A stretch of DNA of 64,000 bases, from the NCBI GenBank assembly GCA_933207985.1, contig OW240918.1, positions 116,640,497 to 116,704,496 on the forward strand. Reading direction: 5' to 3'. This document shows, piece after piece, positions 35,258-47,300 of the stretch. The notes under the pieces were generated by a model. That model ran no database searches. It was not told the DNA's origin and saw only the letters and a list, made by a program, of their open reading frames with translations. Source of the stretch: Pelobates cultripes (Eukaryota > Chordata > Amphibia > Anura > Pelobatidae). How positions within the stretch are numbered: position 1 is the first letter of the stretch; each line of letters starts with the position of its first letter. Both the position numbers and the translations under genes were made by a program.

Positions 35258-35294
35258 AGAAAACATCCACCATAGAGTGCAGTGATCAGGAGGA

Positions 35295-35347
35295 ATGGAT
35301 TGTAATATACCCCCAAGCAATGTGATTCCTGCAGTAGCTGCAAGGCT
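35295..35347 (+). CDS. PLAT/ankyrin gene exon 1
   Basis: It encodes MDCNIPPSNVIPAVAAR plus two bases. The donor GCT|GTGAGT is strong. The phase-2 end joins to A of exon 2 to make Leu. Confidence 0.7.
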
Positions 35348-38300
35348 GTGAGTACAAGTCAGAAAAAAAGATTTGGCTGTGATTGCATTTTTTTTTTTTA
35401 AAAAGGTCTTTGCATACTTTTTACACTTTATGAAAGGTAATTGGTGAGTGAATTCACTGTCCCAATTATGACATTCTAGATTCTAACAGACAAAAAAATG
35501 GACACAAAAAAAATAAACAATAGTTACAAAAAAAATAAATAAATAAAAATAGAGTATATGTATAAAATGAAAATCAAATATATGTTTAAAAATTCAGGGT
35601 GAGTCAAAAGTCAGGAAGTACAGAAATATGGTATCGATATTATGTTGTTTATTCACAAAACTCTAAAAGTGTTACTTACTAAGGTGAGGATTCAAAGTGA
35701 ATTTTCAATTTAAGGTCAAAGTAATAGAATTGGAAAATTTCTCTAAGTCAGCTATGCTTTCAGTTTGGCTACTCTGGCCTTAAATTTGAAACTCACTCTG
35801 AATTCACAGCTTAGTTTAGTAAATAATATCGTAAATTGTAGCAATATAAAATCCAGATTTCAGTTCACCAAAATAATTTGTAACTATTTTTTTTCCATTG
35901 CAGAAAATATTATGTTGAAGTACTAAGAAAAGAAGTTGGGTTCGATCTGTCTGTAAACCAAAGTAAAACTGTTGAAAATTATAAACTGTACCAAGTAAGT
36001 AAAGTTTGTAGTGTATTATTGTTTATCAACATGAATAATAAGGAAATAAACACATGAATGTGAATACATATTAACCCCTTAAGGACCAAACTTCTGGAAT
36101 AAAAGGGAATCATGACATGTCACACATATCATGTGTCCTTAAGGGGTTAAAGCAACACTGTCACCCCTGCCCCACTTGCCCCCATAGGATCTTTATAAAA
36201 TACTTATTATGACTGTGTTAAAATTTCACTAAAATTCCAACCCAGCCAGGAAATATACAGAGATAATGTAGGGGCTACTTTGTCTCTGTATATTTCTCCT
36301 GACACTTCTAGGCAGAGCTACCGACTAGAAGTATCAATCCCACCAGCTGTAACCAGTGATGGCTGCTGGGAATTGACTCTGTTTACAGAGGATCCTGCAG
36401 TCCTACGGGATCCTCCAAAGACCTCAATGCTGTATTCTCACACATTCCCTATGTTGGGCACCAATCCCTTTGTCCCTTTTTTCTATCCTAATGTCATAAC
36501 ATTGAAAAAATACTCACAATAATGTGTCTTAAATTGCAATAAATGTGATTAGAAATCAGTCTCTGTAAATAAAATACATTTTTCTTGTCCTAAATTATAT
36601 TTTATTTGCATACATTTTACTAGTCACCTACAATTTCTGCGAACAGCCCCACCCATGGTCACACTCCCACTCACACCCCTAAAATCAGAGTAAAATCTTG
36701 GGAGGTATGAAGTTGTGTAAGTGTCTGGAGTGTCCTTTTAACAAACATTCCTAGCACCATTTCTACAGTTAGTTATGGTACTTGGAGTGTTCCTTTAACA
36801 GAACACTCCATTAAAATTATTAATTTTGTAGATGTACCCTCAAAGAAAACATGCGTGTATTTTTTCTGCATGTTTTCTTTGGTGGTGTATGAAACAAAAA
36901 TGCTTGAAAAAGCTGCAGACCTGCTGTCAGCAGCATTTGCAAGCCCTCCCCTCTTTACAAGCACACACTTTCAGTTTGTGCCGGGAAATAATTCAATCAG
37001 TGGCTTCTCGTTGAGATACCTCATTGCTAGGGCCACAAGCTCGCACACACGTACACACAAATGATTTTCCTCTGTTTCTCAATGAGCTGTAATACAGCTC
37101 ATGTAGAAGGGGGAAAGGTAGGTACATGCTCACTCAAACTGCCTGCCACTTCTGTTAAAGGGACACTGTATGCACCTCATTGAAGTGGTCTGGCTGCTGT
37201 GTCCCTATTGCACTTAGTACTGCAATGTAAAACATTGCAGTTCCAGAGAACTGCAAAGTTTACATGCAGCTCTAAGTCTGCCCTCAGTGTCTATCTACCC
37301 TTGGTCCTTTATCTGACACTGGACATCCTCACGCTCTGCATGAGAACCTCCAGCGTCAGATTTTCTCCATAGGAAGGCATTGAATAAATCTTTTCTATGG
37401 GGAAATCCTAATGCGAGCGTGGCCATTGCCGACTGAAGTCGGCAGGGGAGTAGCGTGGGTGGAGCCTGACCCAGCGCCAGGGTAACATCGGCGCTGGATT
37501 CAGGTAAGTGGCTGAAGGGGTTTTAACCCCTTCAGCCCTGCGGGTGGGGGGGTGCAAGGGAGGGGGTACCTTTTAAAGCTATAGTGCCAGGAAAACAGCT
37601 TTGTTTTCCTGGCACTATAGGATCCCTTTAAATCTGTCTAGTTAGCCGAACCGGAAGACAACCTAAGGTGCCATTTTAGCAGAGTTTTATAAAACTGCTG
37701 ATTTCTTTAAAAATCACATTTTATAAACTGACACACTCTAGACACATAAAGCTCTTTAAGAAGCTGAAGTGCCTTGTGTGTCTGGAGTGTTTTTTTAAGT
37801 CGTGTGTTGCAGTTATTGGGAATAATGTATTTTGCTCTTGTGCATAGATCACTTTATATCAGTGTCTAGAGCCTTTACATATTTTATTTATAAACAGCTT
37901 TCAAAGGGCCATGCACCTCATCGAATCCAGAGAATCAAGAAGGTATTTTTAGATAATCAGATGGAAACATCTATTCGAATATGCTCTGCAAAAGTAGTTG
38001 GAGAACAAAACAAAAAGATATTTATAGATCCAGAGAGGAAACAACATGTACAAAGAAAAATAAAAGATAAAATGTCATCTATTTCTAATAAGGTAAACAT
38101 CAAAGGCTATATTTAATTGATCCACGTAATGTTTGCTACTTTGTTAATTAACCAGCATACATGGAATAATATTTCAAGGAAATGTATTAGCGTCAAGAGA
38201 AACATTTTCTTATGGTTTCAGTAAAAACAAATTTCAGTAAAAAGTATCTAGTGTGCACGGCTGGTTTAAGCTCCACTTCTGATTAAAATAAATTATTTGA

Positions 38301-41300
38301 AGTCCATAAAATATTTCCAGTTCTACATGTAAGAACTTGGGTGTGTGAGATTAGATGCACTTGGGAATTTAGGGTGTACTTATTTTCAGCCTGATTCTTT
38401 CTGGTGATGTCTCTGTAGAAATGTCTGTATATCACATTGTGATTAATAGTTAATGAGACTATCCAGAATTGTTCATTTTTTGTACCATATGGCAATGTTA
38501 TGTTAAATTTGAAGTTTCAAACATTGGGACTTACAGAACTAAAGAAGTAAATTAGGATATTCACTAGATAAGGAATTGTGGAGAATTGCACATTTTAGGC
38601 TCCTATGGTTAAATCAGAAAAATATCTGAGCTAGAGCATTTTTCGAGTATGTCTAATTTGGACAAAAAAATTGCAATTTCCTCTTTAGTTAATAAGCAAA
38701 TGCGTCTTTGAGATACATACACATCCTTCCTTATAGTGCTGAGACAGTCAGATGAGATGTCCCACCCTCCTTATAGTACCCTTTAATGGTCTATTTAAAG
38801 CGGTACTCCTTGCCTAATTATAAATATGCATTTTGTTTGTTAGCGTACATATTACTTGTTTTAAATGACCTGTTTATGTCTACTCAATGTCCATTTTGTT
38901 ACTCTATTTTATTTTTTTACAGGATCTCAATACCGCTAACAATATTTATCCAAGAAGAGTTTATGTAAGACCCAGGTATTATTCCCTGCTATCTTAAATC
39001 TGCTTCACCCTGCATGGGAGTGGACACCTATGTTTATCTCTCATTGGCTTCATCGAGAGCATACCTCCCAAGTGTCCCTATTTAGGAAGGACAGTCCATA
39101 TTTTGTGCACAAATCCATCTGTCCCTCTTTTCTAGGAGCTCCATATTGTTGGTGTGTCTGAGTGTATAACAGAGCTCCACAGCGATAGTACTCACAGTAA
39201 TGTGTATTGAAACTACAATAAATGTGTTTAGAAATCAGAATATTGTTCTTGTTTATTGTATAAATTTGTAAATTATCTAAAATTCTCAGAACAGCCCCAC
39301 CCCTAGCCACACATCTTTAAAATGAGTGTCCCATGTTAAGAGACGTGTTAACGGTAACGCAAGATTTTTCTCCCATCAATTTCCTCTCCCTTTTCATGTA
39401 TGGATTATATGCCTTATTGTAGTTTATTAGGGTTACCAGATCCATCATGTTTTCAGGGTTACATATAATTAATTTTGTCATATTTGTGGGAAAACCAAAT
39501 ATATGTTGCCCTGCAGTATAAGGCATATTCTGTAGGATTCTTCATTGCCTAATTACTTAATCTAATACACCGTCATTCTGCATACTGGAGAGCAGCCCTT
39601 TTCATGTGCTGCCCATCAATATATATATACATGAAATGTGTCCTTGGAAATATAGTGGATCTGGTATCTCTAAATATTAGGTTTTATTTTTGTATCTATT
39701 ATTAAAGTGCAATAATATAAAATTAGGTAAATTAGGGCACTGTAACAAAGATTCAGATAGCCATATTAATCACAATACTTTAAAGAATTGATGCCCAAGA
39801 GATAGATTCCCAGATTTTCAAGAACTACAGCTCCCATGATGCTTTGTCAGATGTGGATATACATATGGCACTGATCCCTGGCACATTTCAAGAAGCCAAT
39901 CCCCTAGGTCAGAAATTTTGAGATTATGTAACACAAGTATAAAATAATGCAACAGCGCTACCTAGTGTAATTTTTAAATAGGGAGAAAATTTGGTATGTG
40001 CAGTATATCAGTCGAGAAATGATTTCAAATACATGTCGTGGTCAAGATGTAAAATAACAAATGATATTAGTATCTTGTAATTCATTTTGTATTGAAATAA
40101 CAGATTTTTGGAATGCAGAGCTTTTGGGAGATCCTCCCTTTTCAGGTCTAAAGCATTTCTGAGCAAACGCACAGAAATGTTTTCTCTCAGACCACATACA
40201 GTAAGCAGGACCTCCTCTACCGCGGCTCGGCCAGGAGGAGTGGCTAGGGTGGGGGGAATGGAACACATGGGGGGGGCTTGAATTGGGACATTATAGAGAG
40301 GCTGGGGAGGGGAATGGGATACTTGGAGAGGCTGGGGATGGGAATGGGATACTTGGAGAGGCTGGAGGGGGACACTGGGATACTTGGAGAGGCTGGGATA
40401 CTTGGAGAGGCTGAGGGTGATAAGACACATGGAGAGGCTGGGGAGGGGGATAAATGAGAAACATGGAGGGACTGGGGGGATTAATGAGACACATGGAGGG
40501 GCTAGAGGGGATGAGACACATGGAGGGGTGAATGAGACACCTGATGGGGCTGGAGGGGGGTCAGACAGGGTACAGTGAGCAGGAGCTCCTCTACCGCGGC
40601 TCAGCCAGGATGTACAGGAGAGGCTGGGAAGGGGGGAATGGGACACATAGGGAGGGGGTGAAATGGGACACATGGAGAGGAAGGGGGGGGAATGAGACAC
40701 ATTAAGAGAGTCTGGGAAGGGAGGAGGGGAGGAACACATGAGAAGGGGAAAAATGGGACATAGATGGGAGAGGCTGAGGAGGGAATGGAAACCATAAGTG
40801 GAGGAAATGGGACACATGGAGAGGCTGTGGAGGGGGACACATGGAGGTACTGGGGGTGATAAGAAACATGGAGAAGCTGGGGATGGGGATAAATAAGACA
40901 CATGGAGTGGCTGGGGGGTGAATGAGACACCTGATGGGGCTGGAGGGGTGAATGAGACACAATGAGGGGCTTGGACCACAATGAGACACACAGAAGAGCT
41001 TTGGGGACAAACAGACACAGAAGGGAAGGAGGTGGACCAAGAGAGTTACAGAGGGGGGACAAAGAAACACACAGAGGGGCTAGGGGGACAAATAGACACA
41101 CACAGAAAGTATGGGGGACACAAAGAGACATACAGAGGGGCTAAGGGGGGACAAAGAGACACACTGAAGGACTAGGGGGACAAAGAGGCACACAGATGGG
41201 CTTGGGGTCAAACAGACACATAATGGCTAGGAGGGGAGAGACAAACAGAGGGGAGGGGGAAAAAGAGACACACAAAGGGGTTAATAGAGAATAGAGACAC

Positions 41301-44300
41301 AAATGAGCTGAGGGAAGTAAGAGGCCTGTCAGCCAGCTACACCAGTTGCGTTGTTTTGGCAGCAAGAGTGGGATCTACACAATATTAGGCAGGTAGTTTT
41401 AATGTTGTGGCTGATCAGTGTACAATTTAGGATTATATGTGTAGTTTTTTGCTCATAAATGCTTTACACTTGAAAAAAGGGAGGATCTCTCAAATATGTG
41501 TCATTACATAATTCTATTGGTTCAAGAAAAATGGTTTTACTTTTATTTAAGTGTGTTCTGGATTTTGTCTCTAACTCCTGGGACAGGGGTCTGCATAGAT
41601 AGTGTGGGTTGATACGAATATAAGTCGTGACCCTTAAGTAGCTATAAAAATCTATAAAAAATTATTATATGCAGTGCTGTATTTACAGCATGTCTAGCAA
41701 GACATTTGCCTTAGGTTGCACTTTCAGGGTTTGGTAGGTGCTCATATTGTGGGCAGGCAGCAAGGAAGCACTGTCCTCTGAGCTCTTCCTGAGTTTGTGT
41801 GTCTGTCCGTGTATGCCTGTGAGTATGTGTGTCTGTCAGTGTGTGTCTGTTAGTGAGTGTGTGTGTCTGTCGGTGTATGTCTGTGAGTAGGTGAGTGTGG
41901 GTTTGTCAGCGTATGTCTGTGTGTGAGTATGTGTGACTGTCAGTGTGTGTCTGTTAGTGAGTGTGTGAGTCTGTCAGTGCATGTCTGTGAGTAAGTGAGT
42001 GTATGCGTGTATGTCAGTGCATGTCTGAGTGAGTTAGTATGTGTCTGTTAGTGATTGTGTGTGTGTGTCTGTCAGTGTATGTATGTATGTGTGACTGTCA
42101 GTGTGTGTCTGAGTGATTGTATGTGTCAAATCGGTGAGTGTGTGCATATGTCAGCGTATGCGTATCTGAGAGTGTGTATCTGTCACTGAGTTGGTGTGTT
42201 AGGGTGTGTTAGTCAAAATGTGTGTTGGTCTTAAACATGAAGAGGTGCGGCCTTGACAGGAAGGAGTGGGGGGGGATCTAGATAGGGGGAGGGGGGGGAG
42301 GGTGGTTCCAAGTTTCTTCATGTCTAGGGCAGCAAAAAGCCAAAATACACCACTGATTACAAGATACTTATTTCATCTGTTATTTTATGTTTGCATCACT
42401 GGATTAATATGGCTACATTCTCTACTCCAACACTATGTCGTGGTGAAGAAACACATTCCTTAACATGCTTAGCAGATTTAATATTAGTATAATATAAACA
42501 TTGACAGTTAGTGTGTGCTAGTGAAGAAAAGATAATATGTCATATACATCTCAAGCATGTTAAGCGAAAATAGTGGCTCATTAATCATCTTTGCCTTAAA
42601 GGACCACTATAGGCACCCAGACCACTTCAGCTCAATGAAGTGGTTTGGGTGCCAGGTCCATCTAGGGTTAACTCTGCAGCTGTAAACATAACAGTTTCAG
42701 AAAAACTGCTATGTTTACAATAGGGTTAATCCAGCCTCTAGTGGCTGTCTCATTGACAGCCGCTAGAGGCACTTCCGCGCTTCTCACTGTGAATATCACA
42801 GTGAGAAGACACTGACGTCCATAAGAAAGCAGTGAGAAATGCTTTCCTATGGACTAATTATTCAGCGCTGACGTCGGAAGAGGGAGGAGAGTTCCCCAGC
42901 GCCGAGGGAGCCCGGCGCTGGAGAAAGGTAAGTGTTTAACCCTTTCCTCCCCCTTCAGCCCGGTGACAGTGGGACCTGAGGGTGGGGGGGACCTAAAGAC
43001 CCTATAGTGCCGGGAAAACGAGTTTGTTTTCCTGGCACTATAGTGGTCCTTTAAGCTTCCTTGACGAGGCATATTAAATGCTCATGATGTCAAACGTGTA
43101 AGAGAAGCCTGCTGTAGTAGGTATGATGCATAAAGTACTCTGACCCCATTTCACGGTAATGGGGCAAACCATTTTGCAATGATTTGCCCTTTTACCTGAG
43201 CCATCCACGGGGCTCCAAGTCAGCTGACTGCTCTCAGCAAATAAATGCAATTATGTGCATAGGAATATGCACAAAACTAACATAAGTCAGCTTTGAACTC
43301 CTGTTCCGGGCTGGATAATGACACCACTATGGTGCAGTGACAAAGCCACATGCCAGAGGTGCAGTAACAAAGCCTAGCGCAGCATAGGCAGACTTCAAAT
43401 CACTGAAGTGATCATGGTGCTTGGAGTAACCCTTTAAACACATCCTCCTATGATGTTAGGAAGATCAGACAGCACAATTGACCCTCGATCAAGCATAATT
43501 TAAAATATTGCTCTTTGATCATTTTGTGGAGTCCTGCATGTCTGCAGCCCGATTCACAGTGTATTCAATGCACATTTAAGTATTTGATCTGTCAGAACAT
43601 TTTCTACAGTAAGACATAACACAGTGTACTTTCATCCACAACTGAAGTGTTTCATTCTATAAATAAGGACATACTGGCAATTAGTTACAGAAAAACCCCA
43701 CCTGCTTGGATGTGTAAGGTTATTTTGCTTCTAGTAATTTCAGTTAAGTTTTTTTTTTTTGGGAGGGGGGGAATCTTTGATGCATATTTCTGTAGAGAAT
43801 AACAGTGAATACGGTGGTTATATTTTCTGTCTAGCAGAACCAGTGACTTGGAAGAAATCTCTTCACATCTCTATGAAACTTCTCCTCCCGATATGTCTCA
43901 AGAAGAAATTACAAGACTTATCTCCTCAGCTGCAAAACTCATCGTAGCCACTGTAAGTAATGGTGTCACTACAAGAATCAGGGACTGACCAAGCTGGTTA
44001 TGTTGGTTGGGGAGACACACACTATCTAACCTGTTGCGTTCAGTCATAACTGAGAAAATGCAATATTGTCCAAAGTTTATTTAGTATACCTTGTCATTAC
44101 TAACATCACTGGCGAACTGCTGGGGTACTTAACACTTTAAAGATTAAATGTTACTTTGATGTCAACCCTAAAGACCTTATGCCCCCATAAAATCTACTAT
44201 TTATGAAGAACTGACAACTCTTTGTAGCCCTGTAGTCATTAATTGAGTAGGTCATTCAATTTTGGAAAAAAAGATCCCAAAGATCAGTTAGTTATGATGG

Positions 44301-47300
44301 CACAGACCAGGGGTAGACAACCTTCATAGTCTTAAATTAGAGGGGCAAAGGTTTAAAAATAATATCAGGAAGTATTACTTTACTGAGAGGGTAGTGAGTG
44401 CATGGAATTCCACTTCTAGCTGAAGTGGTAGAGGTTAACAAAGTGAAGGATTTTAAGCATGCGTGGGATAGGCATAAGGCAATCCTAGCAATAAGATAAG
44501 GCCAGGGACCTAATGAGAGTATATAGAAAATTGGGCAGACTAGATGGGCCGTTGCATTCTATGTCTATGTTTCTAGAAGTAAAACAATACAAACATTGGA
44601 CCAAATTTGACTTATTAGTCTGGCTAAACCAAAATATATTCACACTCTAAAGGAACAAAGAAGATCTACCTTCTAGACCAGATGGTTTTTATGGTTTTTG
44701 AACATTTCCTAGAGTGAACCTTCCTAGCAGGCAGAAATATTGTAGTAATGGTTTGATTGGCTGAAAAAAATCCAAAAACATGAACTATCTTTCTACTTTA
44801 AAAATCTCAGAGATCTGATGAACTCGATTGGATAATTGACATGTGCAGAGCTTTGGCTGCCGAATTCCTTCTGCTGTCTATCTAACCCCATTCCCAAAAT
44901 GATTCCAAAGCTTTGTTATTAGCTCCATTGTATAAAGTGTAATTAAAAGAATAAGCAAAAGCAATATAATTTCAAGCATTTGCGTCCCTTCTTCATATGC
45001 CTGTAATTACAAACTTCCGAAGCTCCAAATATGTGTGTTAATTTTTCCAGTCATGTTACTTTGAATTCTCTTTCCAACAAAGTCAGTAATGATGGGGTCA
45101 AGCTAGCAGGATGAATTTACTAATCAACTTATACATCCCTTGTCTTTTTTTGCCCTTGATTTGACTCTACATTATACACAGGTTAGAATACATACCTTAT
45201 TTTATGCCTGAAGCATCGTGAGTATTTTATTTATTCATCCAATATGAATCCAAATATTTGACACCTTCTACATTCTACCTTTTATGCCAAACTATCCTAG
45301 TTGGAAAAGGCTAGAAGGATGAGCAGATAAAATAAGTAATATGTGCATTTTCTTCATTCAAGAAGCTCTCTTTTTCTGCTCAAAAAAAGTTGACACATGG
45401 ACACACGGCTCAGAATGTTTTGCAACTTTTGGTTTGAATTCATAGCCTCCAAGCCATAGATACATGATCAAATATAACTTTTTATGTTCCATCAAAGTGT
45501 CTATATATATATATATGTATATACACATTATATTGTATTATGGTATCTGATCATGTCTTCCTATAGACTTCAGGAAAGCCCCACCAACGGGTTCCTACAT
45601 CTCATAAGGAAAAACTGCCTTCTTCAAAATGGAACAATTCCCAGAGCCTTTTACCTTATCGTCAGAAGAACAGAAGTAAGTATGATCAGATGTAAATGTT
45701 ATAATGAAATTGTCTTTTTAATTAGAAAATCTGTTGTTTGCGAGGGGCTGATGTACTGGTGATAGCACAGGCCACTGTAGTACACGTACAATGCCCATTC
45801 TACCATAGACATGTGTGCAACACACAACTGATTTAATAATAATAAAAAAAAGTTTTCTCTCAAATTATTTTTAGATTTACTATTTAGGCAAAGACCATTT
45901 TTGACCATACTGAATATTTAACATAATTTTGCTAGAAGAACATTGGACTATATTAAACTCATATCCATCCTTTCAGTGTTATAGTGATCGTATTTATTTA
46001 TAAATGTAGGAATTCATTATAAATGCAATATGGGGCCCTGCAGGAGGAGGGTTTAAATGAGTGAGAATGAAACATTAGAGGGAAAAATTAGAAAATACTT
46101 TAAATAAATCAGATATGGTAAGGATCATGGGGAGACTCCGGCCACTCGTTAGGAAAGCTACTGCAATGAGGATGACAAAGTCTGTGTAGTCCTCTAAATT
46201 GCATTGTTTTGGTATACTCATCTTGATTCTTAAACCGATGGTGCCATATAGACAGAGCATACATTTTATATAAGCTCCCTGGTTAAAGATGAGGATTGGT
46301 GTCTCTACTCAATGGTGATGCAAACTTATCAGTGGAATAATATATATAACATTTGTTTTAATTTTGCATGTTTGCTAGATTAGGGTCGTTTTCATTTATT
46401 GTTTTAGTTGGTAGTAGTTCAAAGACGAAGGTGGATCGGCCCCGATATTCCTTATGTTTGAAGATTCCATCACAAGAATCCTGCTCAGGTCCAGATTGGC
46501 CATCTCATGGTGAAACTGTTAAAACGCACAGTAAGGAAGACATGGACCTTAGCGTTAACAAGAACCAAACAGTAAGTTGGCATTTTCTGAAGAAACATAC
46601 TTTTGTTACCCCTCTGACACTCAAATGACATGTTATAGCTTGAGATATTCGTTTTTATTGAATTTTGTAATAAATAGGTGTGTTATATTAGGTGTAGTCC
46701 CAATTCTCATATAGTTCAGTTATTTCAGTTTAGGACTTATGTACTTTTTATTTCGTGTATCACAGGGATCTGGGTATTTTCCTGGTGTTAACAGTCAAAG
46801 GCCTACAGAAACAAAACAAAACAAACAAACAAACAAAAACCCCACAAATGTACATGTATTGAGAGAACTTTTTTTTTTTTTAATAAGAAACCACATTTAC
46901 AGCTTCTTGGTTATGACGACATACATTTTACTTTCCATTTATTACTTTATCATGTTCTATCTAGTTTGACTTTAGCAGTAACAAGAAATCAAAGCTTGTG
47001 GGCTACGGAAACGGAAGCATGGTTGGCCTTATGTTCACAGAGAGAGAGCTAGAGGAAATCATACTTTGGTTTTAGGGTTTTTATGTAATTCAAAGTTTCA
47101 CAACAACAAGGGGCATGGTGTGTTCAGATTATATAGTAAGCTAAAACGGTTTCTAAGTTCCCAGAAACATGGAAATCTATTACCTTTGACACACAGCCTA
47201 TCCCAGTACAGTGTGACTTGCTCAATAAACATATATCTCTAGATTATATTAAAGGAGAACACACCTAATGACTGAGATAAATGTATCATATTGTCCTCAA

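Larger units (their letters stand above)
35071..35294. promoter_or_regulatory. Shared bidirectional promoter of COQ7 and the PLAT/ankyrin gene
   Basis: Only 224 bp separate the two divergent start codons. The interval and the adjoining COQ7 exon 1 are richer in GC and CpG than the surrounding sequence. It holds a perfect CRE palindrome TGACGTCA (35138-35145), an ETS-type core ACTTCCTG (35182-35189) as is common in promoters of nuclear-encoded mitochondrial genes, and an RFX X-box at 35244-35257. There is no TATA box at a convincing distance on either side. The start sites themselves cannot be read from sequence. Confidence 0.75.

Noticed and set aside
40008..41018. 336-codon Pro/Ser-rich frame on the minus strand, with companions to 41365
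   Set aside because: It is the translation of the purine-rich minisatellite; three frames are equally open and have the same low complexity.
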